From contig NZ_JACHMZ010000001.1 in assembly GCF_014205165.1 (NCBI RefSeq), positions 5,252,501 through 5,316,500 of the forward strand: a stretch of DNA of 64,000 nucleotides. Reading direction: 5' to 3'. Each line of letters opens with the position of its first letter. The stretch's first letter is position 1. The DNA is from Micromonospora carbonacea (lineage in GTDB: Bacteria; Actinomycetota; Actinomycetes; Mycobacteriales; Micromonosporaceae). Of the stretch, positions 27,160 to 38,353 are shown piece by piece. The notes beneath the pieces were generated by a model that was given only the letters and a program-made list of their open reading frames with translations, ran no database searches and had not been told where the DNA came from. A program made the translations under genes and the position numbers.

Positions 27160-28191
27160 TCAGGCCACCGCGTAGCCGGCGAGCCGGTCGCCTACCTCGG
27201 CGGTGCGCAGCGGTACGCCGGCCGTGCGGTTGGCCAGCTCCGTGCCGACGGCGGCGGTGACCCGGGCGGCGGCCTCGGCGTGCCCGAGCTGGTCGAGCAG
27301 CAGGGCGGCGGAGAGCACGGCGGCGACCGGGTCGGCGACGCCCTGGCCGGCGATGTCCGGCGCGGAGCCGTGCACCGGCTCGAACATCGACGGGTACGCC
27401 CCGGACGGGTTGATGCAGCCGCTGGCGGCCAGCCCGATCCCGCCGGTGACGGCGGCGGCGATGTCGGTGAGGATGTCGCCGAAGAGGTTGTCGGTGACCA
27501 CCACGTCGTAGCGCTGGGGCTGGGTGACGAGGAACATCGCGGCGGCGTCGACGTGCTGGTACTCCGTGGTGACGTCGGGGTGCTCGGCGGCCACGGCCTC
27601 GAAGGCGCGGGCCCACAGCGACCCGGCGTGGGTCAGCACGTTGGTCTTGTGCACCAGGGTCACCTTGCGCCGCTCGCGGCGCGCCGCCCGGGCGAACGCG
27701 TCGCGGATGACCCGCTCCACGCCGTGCCGGGTGTTCAGGCTCTCCTCGGTGGCCACCTCGGCCGGGGTGTCCCGGTGCAGGGAGCCGCCGGCGCCGGCGT
27801 AGAGCCCCTCGGTGCCCTCGCGGACCACGACCAGGTCGACCTCGCCCGGCTTGACGCTGGCCAGCGGGCCGGCCACGCCCGGCCACAGCCGGGAGGGGCG
27901 CAGGTTGACGTACTGGTCGAAGGCGAAGCGGAGCTTGAGCAGCAGGCCCCGCTCCAGCACGCCCGGCGGGACCGTCGGGTCGCCGACCGCGCCGAGCAGG
28001 ATGGCGTCGTGCCCGGCCAGCTCGGTCAGCACCGACTCCGGCAGCACCTCGCCGGTGCGGTGGTAGCGGGCCGCGCCGAGGTCGTAGGCGGTGGTCTCCA
28101 CCCCGGGGAGCACGGCGTCGACGACCTTGAGGGCCTGCGCGACCACCTCGGGTCCGATCCCGTCCCCGGCCACCACCGCGATGCGTGCCAC
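27160..28191 (-). CDS. leuB: 3-isopropylmalate dehydrogenase
   Basis: 343 residues of the isocitrate/isopropylmalate dehydrogenase family. Visible motifs are [17 protein letters not shown] at the N-terminus, [19 protein letters not shown], and the metal/substrate segment [13 protein letters not shown] followed by [15 protein letters not shown]. It oxidises and decarboxylates 3-isopropylmalate with NAD in leucine synthesis. The start is GTG at 28191 with GTGAGGGAG upstream. The ApbE-like gene is divergent, 225 bases away. Confidence 0.96.
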   Translation of the reverse strand: MARIAVVAGDGIGPEVVAQALKVVDAVLPGVETTAYDLGAARYHRTGEVLPESVLTELAGHDAILLGAVGDPTVPPGVLERGLLLKLRFAFDQYVNLRPSRLWPGVAGPLASVKPGEVDLVVVREGTEGLYAGAGGSLHRDTPAEVATEESLNTRHGVERVIRDAFARAARRERRKVTLVHKTNVLTHAGSLWARAFEAVAAEHPDVTTEYQHVDAAAMFLVTQPQRYDVVVTDNLFGDILTDIAAAVTGGIGLAASGCINPSGAYPSMFEPVHGSAPDIAGQGVADPVAAVLSAALLLDQLGHAEAAARVTAAVGTELANRTAGVPLRTAEVGDRLAGYAVA

Positions 28192-28416
28192 GTCGTCAGC
28201 TCCCTCACCTCGTCGTCTCCGCCCAACGGTACGGCCCCGTCCCGCCTCCCGGTACGAGCCTTCCACAATTCGGGAAAGCGGAATGCACAGCAGGCTCCCA
28301 GGTGAGATTCATGGTGCGGTCAACTTCCCTGCGTAGGGTCGGTGGCGAACGGGTCACGGGGGCCCGGACGGGTGGTCGCCGCGGTGCCGCGGCACCGTCA
28401 GCGAAGGAGCGGCAGG

Positions 28417-29292
28417 ATGCGCATCGACGAGCAGCCTCGGCACCGCCGGGTCGACGAACAGCCGCGCACCCGCTGGGTCGACCAGTCGACGTTCGCCAGC
28501 CGCCGCCCCGACCTGCGGCTGGGCGCCCGCAGCCACCGCCTCGACCCCGCCGGTGGCGCCGCCGTCGACCGGATCGCCGTGCAGCACACCGTCCGGACCG
28601 GCACCGCCGAATACTCGCTGCTGCTCAACGCCCCGAGCTGGCTGGGCCGGCGCGGGGTCGGCGAGGCGCTGGCCGACGCCGTCGCCGAGCTGCGCGCCGT
28701 CGACCTCACCTACAGCCCGACCCGCCCCGACAGCCTGGTCTCCCGGCTGCGCCGGGGAGAGATCAGCCCCGAGTCGTACGCGCCGCTGACCGACCTGGTC
28801 GACCGGTGCGCCGCGATGCGGGCGGCCACCGACGGCTGGTTCGACGCGTGGGCGGTGCCCGGCGGCTTCGACCCGGGCGGCCTGCTCGGCGGCTGGGCGG
28901 TGGAGCGGGCCGCGGCCCGGCTGCGCGCCGCCGGCATCCACGACTACGCCGTGGTCGCCGGCGCCGACCTCGTCGTCCGCGGCCACGCCCCGCACGGCGG
29001 CCCGTGGCGGGTGGCGGTGCACCACCCGACCGACCCCCGGCGCGCCCCGCTGGCGCTGGAGATGACGGCCGGGGCGGTGGGGACCTCCGGGGTGACCGGC
29101 CGGCGGGGACACGTGGTCGACCCGCACACCGGGGAGCCGGCCGACCAGCTCGACGCGGCCACCGTGATCGGCCCGGACCTGGCCGTGGCCGACGCCTACG
29201 CCACCGCGCTCTACGCCGCCGGCCCGGCGGGGCTGGCCTGGTTCCGCAACGGATCGGACTACCGGGCGCTGTTCGCCCACCGCCGGCGCTGA
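28417..29292 (+). CDS. FAD:protein FMN transferase (ApbE-like)
   Basis: 291 residues. The ApbE fold is indicated by DPGGLLGGWAVERAAARLRAAGIHDYAVVAGADLVVRG (in place of the usual DLGGIAKG...) and GRRGHVVDPHTGEPA with the metal-site residues near the C-terminus. ApbE enzymes attach FMN to Thr/Ser of flavoproteins such as NqrC or reductases. No signal peptide is seen, and the N-terminal ~40 residues are Arg/Asp/Gln-rich. GAAGGAG precedes the ATG. No flavoprotein partner is adjacent, so the target is unknown. Confidence 0.82.
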   Translation: MRIDEQPRHRRVDEQPRTRWVDQSTFASRRPDLRLGARSHRLDPAGGAAVDRIAVQHTVRTGTAEYSLLLNAPSWLGRRGVGEALADAVAELRAVDLTYSPTRPDSLVSRLRRGEISPESYAPLTDLVDRCAAMRAATDGWFDAWAVPGGFDPGGLLGGWAVERAAARLRAAGIHDYAVVAGADLVVRGHAPHGGPWRVAVHHPTDPRRAPLALEMTAGAVGTSGVTGRRGHVVDPHTGEPADQLDAATVIGPDLAVADAYATALYAAGPAGLAWFRNGSDYRALFAHRRR

Positions 29293-29403
29293 GCCGGCCT
29301 CGACGCCGGGCCCGCCGCCGGGTGAACCGGCACGACCCACCGGTCGCGGGCCGCCGCCACCCGCGCCGGCCGGCTTTCGCATCCCGGCCGCCGGGTGGTC
29401 GGC

Positions 29404-29445
29404 GATCGGCCCCCACGGTCTCGGCAACGACCGTGGGGGCCGATC
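29404..29445 (+). terminator. Perfect 17-bp hairpin after the ApbE-like gene
   Basis: GATCGGCCCCCACGGTC and its exact complement around the 8-nt loop TCGGCAAC, about 110 bases after the stop codon at 29292. The rest of the 405-base gap (29293-29697) contains no credible gene. Confidence 0.6.
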
Positions 29446-29697
29446 AGCGACGAGTGCGCGTGGCTCGCGCAATCGAGGGGTGCGGGACCGGCCGGGCCCG
29501 AGGTCAGACCACGCCACCCGAAGACGGGCCGACGACCGAACTCAGCCAGTGACCGCACGAGTACGCTAGCGAATCGACGCAACTCGACGCAAGAGTCTCC
29601 ACAGCGGACCGTCCCGGAGGGACGTTCGGAACTTTCCCCGTTCACCTGCGGTGGGGTCGCGGTGACTTCCCGGGCCCAAGATGGCACGCTGTCCGCC

Positions 29698-30054
29698 GTG
29701 AGTTTCGATCTGAGCGTGTGGGCCCTCCCGGACGGGGCCACGCCCGCGGACGTGCGGGCAGCGGTGCAACGGTGCCGGCAGGGGCAGCACGGCGAACGTT
29801 ACCCGGACCCGCGGGTCGTCGCCTTCTACCGGGCGATCACGGCCAGCTATCCCGACCGGCCGGCCGGCCCGGGTTCACCGTGGGAGGTCGTGCCGCTGCA
29901 CGCGGCGAACGACCACATCGAGATGAACCTCAACCCCGCCTGCGAGGACCAGGTGCTGCTCGACATCGAGCGGCTGGCCGGCGAGTACGACCTGATGCTC
30001 TTCGACTACCAGGACGGCTCGGTCTATCCGCCGCCCGCCCGCACCCGGCGCTGA
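29698..30054 (+). CDS. Conserved hypothetical protein
   Basis: 118 residues, function not recognised. The sequence begins MSFDLSVWALPDGATPADVRAAVQRC and ends in an acidic/aromatic stretch LMLFDYQDGSVYPPP, with an IEMNLNPACEDQVLLDIERLA helix before it. Small proteins with this layout are common in Micromonosporaceae. The GTG at 29698 has a weak -10-like CACGCT 7 nt upstream and no ribosome-binding site. It ends opposite serA with two hairpins between. Confidence 0.7.
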   Translation: MSFDLSVWALPDGATPADVRAAVQRCRQGQHGERYPDPRVVAFYRAITASYPDRPAGPGSPWEVVPLHAANDHIEMNLNPACEDQVLLDIERLAGEYDLMLFDYQDGSVYPPPARTRR

Positions 30055-30115
30055 CCCGTCCGCTCCCGCCCGTCCGCCCATCCGAACGACACGATCCGAC
30101 GCCGTCCGACACGAC

Positions 30116-30146
30116 GCGGGGCCCGGCCGATCCGGCCGGGCCCCGC
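30116..30146. terminator. GC-rich 14-bp hairpin between convergent genes
   Basis: GCGGGGCCCGGCCG and its complement with loop ATC, between the hypothetical gene and serA. A second hairpin, GTGGACCGT / ACGGTCCAC, follows at 30158-30180. Together they likely terminate both transcripts. Confidence 0.7.
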
Positions 30147-30193
30147 GGTCGTCCCGGGTGGACCGTGCGCGACGGTCCACGGTGGACGGATGC

Positions 30194-31792
30194 CTACTCG
30201 TCGCGCAGGTCCGCGGCGCTGGCCGCGGTCGCGCCGATCGAGTCGGCCGCCGAGGTGAGCAGGTCGGCGCCGAGGGCCTGGTCGACCGTGAGGGTCATCA
30301 GGGTCTCGCCGCCGGCCTCCCGGCGGGCCACCTGCATCGCGGCGATGTTGATGCCGGCCTCGCCGAGCAGCGTGCCGACGGTGCCGACCACGCCCGGACG
30401 GTCCACGTAGCGCAGGAAGAGCAGGATGCCCTCCGCGCCGATCTCCACGTCGAAGCCGTCCACCTCGGTCAGCTTCAGCACGTCGCGGGCGCCCGCCGCG
30501 GCGACCGTGCCGGAGACGCTGACCGTGCGGCCGTCGGGCAGCGCGCCGCGGACCGTCACCAGGGTCGGGTGGTCGGTCGTCTCGGCCTGGCTGGCCAGGT
30601 TGACCTCGACGCCCCGCTCGGCGGCCAGGTGCGGCGCGTTGACGTAGGTGACCTGCTCCTCGACCACCGAGCTGAACAGGCCCTTGGTCGCGGCGAGCTT
30701 GAGCACCGACACGTCGTGGGCGACGGCCGCGCCGCGCACCTCGACGGTGACGCTGGCGGCCACCCCGCCGGCCACGGCGGTGAACGCCCGGCCCAGCTTC
30801 TCGGCCAGCGGCAGCAGCGGGCGGATGTCCTCGGCGACGACGCCGCCGGCCTGGACGTTGACCGCGTCCGGCACGAACTCGCCCTGGAGGGCCAGCTTCA
30901 CGCTCTTGGCCACGGCGAGGCCGGCCTTGTCCTGCGCCTCGGCGGTGGACGCGCCCAGGTGCGGGGTGGCCACCACGTTGTCGAAGGCGAACAGCGGCGA
31001 GGAGGTGCACGGCTCCTTGGCGTACACGTCGACGCCCGCGCCGCCGACGCGGCCCTCGGCGATCGCGTCGGCGAGGGCCTGCTCGTCGACCAGCCCGCCC
31101 CGGGCGGCGTTGACGATCCGCACGCCCGGCTTGACGATCGACAGCTCCTTCTCGCCGATCAGGCCCACGGTCTCCGGGGTCTTCGGCAGGTGGATCGAGA
31201 TGAAGTCGCTCTCCCGCAGCAGCTCCTCCAGCCCGACCAGGCGCACGCCGAGCTGGGCGGCGCGGGCCGGCTGGATGTAGGGGTCGTACGCGATCAGCCG
31301 GGTGCCGAAGGCGGCCATCCGGGACGCGAAGAGCACCCCGATGCGGCCGAGGCCGACGACGCCCACGGTCTTGCCCTGCACCTCGACGCCGGTGTACTTG
31401 GACCGCTTCCACTCGCCGGCCTTGAGCGCGGCGCTGGCGCTGGCGGTGTTGCGGGCCACGGCGAGCAGCAGCGCGACGGCCTGCTCGGCGGCGGAGACGA
31501 TGTTGGAGGTGGGGGCGTTGACGACCATGACGCCCCGCGCGGTGGCGGCCGGCACCTCGACGTTGTCCAGGCCCACACCGGCCCGGGCGACCACCTTCAG
31601 CCGCGGGGCGGCGGCGATCGCCTCGGCGTCGATCTGCGTGGCGCTGCGCACGATCACCGCGTCGGCCTCGGAGAGCGCGGAGAGCAGGGCCGGGCGGTCG
31701 GTGCCGTCGACGTGACGGACGTCGAAGTCGTGGGCGAGCACCTCGATGGCGGCGGGAGCGAGTTCTTCGGCGATCAGTACGACAGGATTCAT
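30194..31792 (-). CDS. serA: D-3-phosphoglycerate dehydrogenase
   Basis: 532 residues, the long actinobacterial form of SerA. The NAD-binding Rossmann fold has VGVVGLGRIGVLFASRM, the catalytic region includes NAARGGLVDEQAL and the His in ATPHLGAST, and the C-terminus carries the intervening and ACT domains (FLRYVDRPGVVGTVGTLLGEAGINIAAMQVAR) for serine feedback. It is the first step of serine synthesis. GAGGACCG precedes the ATG. It lies downstream of ilvC, separated by a terminator, as in many actinobacteria. Confidence 0.96.
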   Translation of the reverse strand: MNPVVLIAEELAPAAIEVLAHDFDVRHVDGTDRPALLSALSEADAVIVRSATQIDAEAIAAAPRLKVVARAGVGLDNVEVPAATARGVMVVNAPTSNIVSAAEQAVALLLAVARNTASASAALKAGEWKRSKYTGVEVQGKTVGVVGLGRIGVLFASRMAAFGTRLIAYDPYIQPARAAQLGVRLVGLEELLRESDFISIHLPKTPETVGLIGEKELSIVKPGVRIVNAARGGLVDEQALADAIAEGRVGGAGVDVYAKEPCTSSPLFAFDNVVATPHLGASTAEAQDKAGLAVAKSVKLALQGEFVPDAVNVQAGGVVAEDIRPLLPLAEKLGRAFTAVAGGVAASVTVEVRGAAVAHDVSVLKLAATKGLFSSVVEEQVTYVNAPHLAAERGVEVNLASQAETTDHPTLVTVRGALPDGRTVSVSGTVAAAGARDVLKLTEVDGFDVEIGAEGILLFLRYVDRPGVVGTVGTLLGEAGINIAAMQVARREAGGETLMTLTVDQALGADLLTSAADSIGATAASAADLRDE

Positions 31793-32003
31793 CGGTCCTC
31801 GTAGAGGTCGTTTGGCGGTCGGCCGGGGCGACGGGGCGCCGCGCTGCGCCCTGCGCTGGTTCGTGCCATGGCCGTCAGGTGCCGGCTACGCACCTACCCG
31901 CGATCGTAGGGCGCGGGCCGCCCGGCGTGCCCCGGACGCTGGGGTGAGTGCCCTCACAAACCCGACATGTCAAGGGTGTTAAGGCTGGGTGAAATGACAC
32001 GGC

Positions 32004-32039
32004 GACCCGCCCGACGCCGGGGAGAGCGTCGGGCGGGTC
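32004..32039 (-). terminator. Terminator of the ilvBNC operon
   Basis: Perfect 14-bp stem GACCCGCCCGACGC / GCGTCGGGCGGGTC with an 8-nt loop, 19 bases beyond the ilvC stop codon, in the 266-base gap before serA. Confidence 0.8.
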
Positions 32040-32058
32040 GCCGCGGTGCGGGCAGTGC

Positions 32059-33672
<1,614 letters not shown>

Positions 33673-33717
33673 TCATGCCCTCATGGCCCTCGCTGCGCTC
33701 GGTGCATTCGGTCATGA

Positions 33718-35598
33718 CTAGATGTCGTCCTCGTCGAAGGCCGGGCGGACGCCGCGGGCGAACATGATCTCGTCGTTGCTGGTGCCGGCGGCGACCATCG
33801 GCCACACCATCGCGTCCTTGCCGACCACGAAGTCGATCACGACGGGGGCGTCGTTGATCGCCATCGCCGCCTCGATGGTCTTGTCGACGTCGGCGGCGTT
33901 CTCGCAGCGCAGGCCGACGCAGCCGAGGGCCTCGCCGAGCTTGACGAAGTCGGGGATGCGGTGCTTGTGGGTGCCCAGCTCGGTGTTGGAGTAGCGCTCG
34001 TTGTAGAACAGCGTCTGCCACTGCCGGACCATGCCGAGGTTGCCGTTGTTGATCACGGCGATCTTGACCGGGATGCCCTCCAGCGCGCAGGTGGCCAGCT
34101 CCTGGTTGGTCATCTGGAAGCAGCCGTCGCCGTCGATCGCCCAGACCACCGTGTCCGGCCGGCCCACCTTGGCGCCCATCGCGGCCGGGACCGCGTAGCC
34201 CATCGTGCCGAGGCCGCCGGAGTTGAGCCAGGTGCCCGGCTTCTCGTACGAGATGAACTGCGACGCCCACATCTGGTGCTGGCCGACGCCCGCCACGTAG
34301 ACGGCGTCCGGGCCGGCGATCTTGCCCAGCCGCTCGATCACGTACTGCGGGGAGAGGGTGCCGTCGGCCGGCTCCTCGTAGCCCAGCGGGTAGCGCTCGC
34401 GCAGGTCGTCGAGCTGGGTCCACCAGTCGCCCAGGTCGGCCGGTCGCCCGGCGGCCCGCTCGGTGGTGACCGCCGCGATCAGCTCCTCGATCACGTGCTT
34501 CGCGTCGCCGACGATCGGCACGTCCGCGTGCCGGTTCTTGCCGATCTCGGCCGGGTCGATGTCGGCGTGCACGACCGTCGCGTCCGGGGCGAAGGAGTCC
34601 AGCTTGCCGGTCACCCGGTCGTCGAACCGGGCCCCCAGCGCCACGATCAGGTCGGCCTTCTGGAGGCCGTAGACGGCCGCCACGGTGCCGTGCATGCCGG
34701 GCATGCCCAGGTGCTGCCGGTGCGAGTCGGGGAACGCCCCGAGCGCCATCAGCGTGGTCACCACCGGGATGCCGGTCAGCTCCGCCAGCCGGCGCAGCCC
34801 CTCGGTGGCCCCGGCCTTGAGCACGCCGCCGCCGACGTAGAGCACCGGCCGGCGGGCGCTGGTCATCAGCCGGGCCGCCTCGCGGATCTGCTTGCCGTGC
34901 GGGTGCAGGGTCGGCCGGTAGCCGGGCAGGTCCAGCATCGGCGGCCAGGAGAACGTGGTCTGCGCCTGGAGGACGTCCTTCGGGATGTCGACCAGCACCG
35001 GGCCGGGACGGCCCGTCGAGGCCAGGTGGAACGCCTCGGCGAGCACCCGCGGGATCTCCTCGGCCGTCTGGACCAGGAAGTTGTGCTTGGTGATCGGCAG
35101 GGTGATGCCCTGGATGTCCGCCTCCTGGAAGGCGTCCGTGCCGATCGACGGCCGCGCGACCTGGCCGGTGATCGCCACCATCGGCACCGAGTCCATGTAC
35201 GCGTCGGCGATCGGGGTGACCAGGTTCGTCGCGCCCGGGCCGGAGGTGGCCATGCAGACGCCGACCCGGCCGGTGGCCTGGGCGTAGCCGGTGGCGGCGT
35301 GGCCGGCGCCCTGCTCGTGCCGGACCAGGATGTGCCGGACGGTGGAGTCGTAGAGCGGGTCGTACGCCGGCAGGATCGCCCCACCCGGGATGCCGAAGAC
35401 GACGTCGACGCCGAGCGCCTCCAGGGACCGCACGAGGGAACCGGCCCCGGAGAGCTGGACCGGCTCGGGCTGCCGTACGGCCGGGGCGGCCGGGACGGCG
35501 GCGGCGCGGCCGGTCGCCGCGGCGTCGGTCGCGGGCTCGGCGCCGGCGCGGGCCCGGCGGGCGGAGTGGGCAAGTGTCTCTGGCGTGGGTCTCGTCAT
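33718..35598 (-). CDS. ilvB: Acetolactate synthase large (catalytic) subunit
   Basis: 626 residues of the ThDP-dependent acetohydroxyacid synthase family. Visible are [16 protein letters not shown] with the catalytic Glu in [15 protein letters not shown], and the ThDP/Mg motif [29 protein letters not shown] near the C-terminus. It is the first common step of branched-chain amino acid synthesis. The N-terminal ~50 residues (Ala/Arg/Pro-rich) precede the conserved fold; the ATG at 35598 is used but a shorter start cannot be excluded. Expression is controlled by the attenuator upstream. Confidence 0.97.
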   Translation of the reverse strand: MTRPTPETLAHSARRARAGAEPATDAAATGRAAAVPAAPAVRQPEPVQLSGAGSLVRSLEALGVDVVFGIPGGAILPAYDPLYDSTVRHILVRHEQGAGHAATGYAQATGRVGVCMATSGPGATNLVTPIADAYMDSVPMVAITGQVARPSIGTDAFQEADIQGITLPITKHNFLVQTAEEIPRVLAEAFHLASTGRPGPVLVDIPKDVLQAQTTFSWPPMLDLPGYRPTLHPHGKQIREAARLMTSARRPVLYVGGGVLKAGATEGLRRLAELTGIPVVTTLMALGAFPDSHRQHLGMPGMHGTVAAVYGLQKADLIVALGARFDDRVTGKLDSFAPDATVVHADIDPAEIGKNRHADVPIVGDAKHVIEELIAAVTTERAAGRPADLGDWWTQLDDLRERYPLGYEEPADGTLSPQYVIERLGKIAGPDAVYVAGVGQHQMWASQFISYEKPGTWLNSGGLGTMGYAVPAAMGAKVGRPDTVVWAIDGDGCFQMTNQELATCALEGIPVKIAVINNGNLGMVRQWQTLFYNERYSNTELGTHKHRIPDFVKLGEALGCVGLRCENAADVDKTIEAAMAINDAPVVIDFVVGKDAMVWPMVAAGTSNDEIMFARGVRPAFDEDDI

Positions 35599-35690
35599 TG
35601 CGGTTCAGGCCTTCGGCTGGAGTGGCTGGTGCTCTGCGGGCGTGCGGCGCGGGCGGGTGCCCGCCCCGATGCGATGGGTCCGATGGCAAT

Positions 35691-35723
35691 AAAAACGGCC
35701 CTCGTGCAGACATGCACGGGGCC
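35691..35723 (-). terminator. Attenuator terminator in the ilvB leader
   Basis: On the minus strand GGCCCCGTGCA / TGCACGAGGGCC (11 pairs, one bulge, loop TGTC) is followed by GTTTTTATT, about 93 nt before the ilvB start. An intrinsic terminator with a U-run inside a leader. Confidence 0.85.
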
Positions 35724-35752
35724 AGCGCACTCTCGACGACGGAGAGTGCGCT
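35724..35752 (-). promoter_or_regulatory. Pause/anti-terminator hairpin of the ilvB leader
   Basis: A perfect 11-bp stem (AGCGCACTCTC / GAGAGTGCGCT, 7-nt loop) that touches the leader-peptide stop codon and lies directly before the terminator stem. A ribosome on the leader peptide would melt it. Attenuation role inferred. Confidence 0.7.
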
Positions 35753-35787
35753 CAGGTAAGTACTCGCGGAGACCGGTTCGACGACAT
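35752..35787 (-). CDS. ilvB leader peptide MSSNRSPRVLT
   Basis: An 11-codon open frame, ATG to TGA, reads MSSNRSPRVLT and ends with Val (GTA), Leu (CTT) and Thr (ACC). GTA and CTT are rare codons in this genome, so translation would be sensitive to charged Val- and Leu-tRNA. The stop codon overlaps the first hairpin of the leader. The -10 element ends 7 nt before the ATG, so the leader mRNA is probably leaderless. The layout matches the peptide-dependent attenuators described for actinobacterial ilvB operons. The peptide itself is inferred, not demonstrated. Confidence 0.75.
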   Translation of the reverse strand: MSSNRSPRVLT

Positions 35788-35791
35788 GCGG

Positions 35792-38242
35792 TCAAGCCTG
35801 CCGCATCTCACGCGATGAGTCAACTGATCCCACATTTTGGTTAACGGATGTCGGCGCGTCCTGCCCCGCCGCGCCGCCCGCACCCCCCGCGAGCTGCGCG
35901 GACCCGTCCCAGTCGGCCCGTGGGGCGGGCCCCTCCCAGTCCGCGCGCTGGGCGGGCAGACGCGCCGGCCGCACCGGGGCCGGCGGCCCGGCCGGGGCCG
36001 CCGGGGCCGGCACCGGGGAACGGCGCGCCCCGGACGACGTCGCCGCCTCCAGCATCGCCTCCAGGTGCTCGGCCGGCACCCCCCAGCCGAAGAGCGCGCC
36101 CTGGCCGAACCGGCAGCCGGCGGCGACCACGGCGGCCAGCTCGGTGGGGTTGGTCACCCCCTCGGCGATCACCTCCAGCCCGAGCTGGTGCCCCAGGCGC
36201 ATCACGATGTCCACCATCGGGGCGAAGGGCGGGCCGTCCGCGCCGGCCGGGCGGACCGGCTCGTGCTCGGCCACCAGCCCGTGATCGATCTTGAGGATGT
36301 CGATCGGCAGCCGGCGGAGCTGGCCGAGTGACGAATATCCCGCGCCGAAGTCGTCGAGGGCGATCCGGACGCCGGTGCGCCGCAGCGCGGTCAGCCGCCG
36401 GATCAGCTCGTCGAGGTCGGTGGCGACGGCGTGCTCGGTGACCTCCAGCACCAGCCGCTGCGGCGGCACGTGGTGGGCACGCAGCGCGTCGGCGACCTGC
36501 ACCACGTATTCCGGCGCGTGCAGTTCCCGGGGCGAGACGTTCACCGACACCCAGACGTCGTGCCCGTCGGCCAGCCAGCGGGAGAGCTGGTAGCACGCCT
36601 GGTGCAGCACCCACGCGCCGAGCTTGGCGATCATCCCGCACTCCTCGGCCAGCGGGATGAACTCGTCCGGGCGCACGTGGCCCAGCTCCGGGTGGTGCCA
36701 GCGCAGCAGCGCCTCCGCCCCCACCGGGCGCACCGAGGGCAACGACGCCACCGGCTGGAACACCAGCCGCAGCTCGTCGCGCTCGATCGCGCCGCGCAGC
36801 TCGTGCTCCACCGTCGTGCGGCGGCGCAAGAGCTTGTCGTACGCGCCGTCGTAGTGCTCGATCCGGTTCTTGCCGCGCTGCTTGGCGTAGCGCAGGGCCA
36901 GGTCGGCGTGGCGCAGCAGCAGCTCCGTGTCCGGCTCGTCGGGCAGCCCGGCCACCCCGATGCTCACCGACAGGAAGACCGGCCCGCCCGGCTGGTCGTA
37001 CGGGTCGCCGAGCACCCCGAGCAGCCGCTCGGCGACCCGCCCCGCCTCGGCCGGGCGGCCCGGCACGAGCACCGCGAACTCGTCCCCGCCGAGCCGGGCG
37101 GCCAGGTCGTCGGGGCGCAGGTTGCCGCGCAGCCGCCGGCCCACCTCCGCCAGCACCTCGTCGCCCACGTCGTGCCCGCGCATGTCGTTGACGTTCTTGA
37201 AGCCGTCCAGGTCCAGCCCGAGCAGCACGCACGGGTCACCGGAGCCGGTCGCTTGGTGCAGGGCGCGCAGCAGCCCCCGCCGGTTGGCCAGGCCGGTCAG
37301 CGGGTCGGTGTGCGCCAGCTCGCGGAAGTGCGCCTCCCGCTCGGCCAGCCGGCCCGCGTAGCGGCGCACGTCGTGCAGGGCCAGGTATTGCCGGGCCACC
37401 AGCGCGAAGCCCTCCAGGCTGCCGGCGACGATGCCCAGCGCGTCGAACCGGCCGCCCTGGAGCAGGTGGTACATCGCGGAGGCGGCCATCGCGCCCATCG
37501 GCACGAAGGCGTACGCGCCGTCGGCGCCGATCAGGTCGACGTCGAGCTGCCCCGGCGGGTCGGCCCGGCGTACGACCAGCGCGGCGGTCAGCAGCCCCGC
37601 CGCGAGCAGCACGGCCCCCGCCAGCGCCATGCCCGGCACGGCCTGGCAGAGCCCGCCGGCGATGCCGAGCCCGCCGGAGGTCACCGCCGTGATCCCGGTG
37701 CCGAGCAGGGCCAGCCGGCGGCGGGGCCGGGCGGCCCGCAGGAGCACGATCAGGGTGAGCCCGGCGGTGAGCGCGACGCTGACGGTGGCCAGCAGGATCG
37801 GCGCGCAGGCCATCGGCGTGGCCGCGCCGAGCAGCCGGGTCGGCTCGGAGAAGAGCACCCAGCCCACGAACCAGAGCGCGGTGGCCATCGTCACACTGTC
37901 GAGGACCAGGCGGGCCGTCGCCGCGCGGGTCGCCCCCGCGCCGGGCAGCCGCAGCAGGCCCGCGCCGAAGGCGAGCGCGCTCGCCGCGACCCCGGCGGAG
38001 ACCAGGGTGGCCCAGCCGGTGCGCTGCCCCTGGCGGTGGGCCAGGTGCTCGCCGGCCAGCGCCACGGCCAGCCCGACCGCGAGGCCGGCCACCGCGAAGC
38101 CCCCCGCCACGGCGACCAGCCCGGCGGCCCGCCCGCACTGGCGGCCGGAGCGCCGGGCGGAGACGACCAACAGGGCGGTCGCGCCGGCGGCGACGAGCCC
38201 GCTCAGCACCGCGACGGCGATCATGCCCGGGGGGAAGTGCAC
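35792..38242 (-). CDS. Membrane GGDEF-EAL protein (cyclic di-GMP cyclase/phosphodiesterase)
   Basis: 816 residues. The N-terminal ~300 residues hold about eight hydrophobic helices. A GGDEF domain follows with intact [11 protein letters not shown] (near residue 386) and then an EAL domain with intact [12 protein letters not shown] (near 509), [13 protein letters not shown] and EGV. Both sites look complete, so the protein may synthesise or break c-di-GMP, sensing through its membrane part. The last ~75 residues are Ala/Pro-rich without structure. The GTG at 38242 is used (a -10-like CACAGT lies 7 nt upstream); ATG 38224 is an alternative. Its 3' end contains the ilvB promoter. Confidence 0.9.
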   Translation of the reverse strand: MHFPPGMIAVAVLSGLVAAGATALLVVSARRSGRQCGRAAGLVAVAGGFAVAGLAVGLAVALAGEHLAHRQGQRTGWATLVSAGVAASALAFGAGLLRLPGAGATRAATARLVLDSVTMATALWFVGWVLFSEPTRLLGAATPMACAPILLATVSVALTAGLTLIVLLRAARPRRRLALLGTGITAVTSGGLGIAGGLCQAVPGMALAGAVLLAAGLLTAALVVRRADPPGQLDVDLIGADGAYAFVPMGAMAASAMYHLLQGGRFDALGIVAGSLEGFALVARQYLALHDVRRYAGRLAEREAHFRELAHTDPLTGLANRRGLLRALHQATGSGDPCVLLGLDLDGFKNVNDMRGHDVGDEVLAEVGRRLRGNLRPDDLAARLGGDEFAVLVPGRPAEAGRVAERLLGVLGDPYDQPGGPVFLSVSIGVAGLPDEPDTELLLRHADLALRYAKQRGKNRIEHYDGAYDKLLRRRTTVEHELRGAIERDELRLVFQPVASLPSVRPVGAEALLRWHHPELGHVRPDEFIPLAEECGMIAKLGAWVLHQACYQLSRWLADGHDVWVSVNVSPRELHAPEYVVQVADALRAHHVPPQRLVLEVTEHAVATDLDELIRRLTALRRTGVRIALDDFGAGYSSLGQLRRLPIDILKIDHGLVAEHEPVRPAGADGPPFAPMVDIVMRLGHQLGLEVIAEGVTNPTELAAVVAAGCRFGQGALFGWGVPAEHLEAMLEAATSSGARRSPVPAPAAPAGPPAPVRPARLPAQRADWEGPAPRADWDGSAQLAGGAGGAAGQDAPTSVNQNVGSVDSSREMRQA
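35795..35823 (-). promoter_or_regulatory. ilvB promoter (-35 TTGACT, -10 CAGGCT) inside the upstream gene
   Basis: TTGACT (35823-35818) and CAGGCT (35800-35795) are 17 bases apart. Both lie within the last codons of the GGDEF-EAL gene, whose stop codon is at 35794-35792. The predicted start coincides with the leader-peptide ATG. Confidence 0.7.
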
Positions 38243-38353
38243 GCTCCCAACTGTGCCGGATGCCCGCTGCCCATGGGGGGCCGGGTGTGCAACTGTTGGG
38301 ATACGGGGCCGCGCCCCGGCGGTTGCCCCTCCGACGGTGCAAGACTGGTACCC

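Noticed and set aside
36431..38353. Long open frame continuing upstream of ilvD
   Set aside because: It is antisense to the GGDEF-EAL gene and exists because of the high GC content. The family N-terminus of IlvD starts at 38354.
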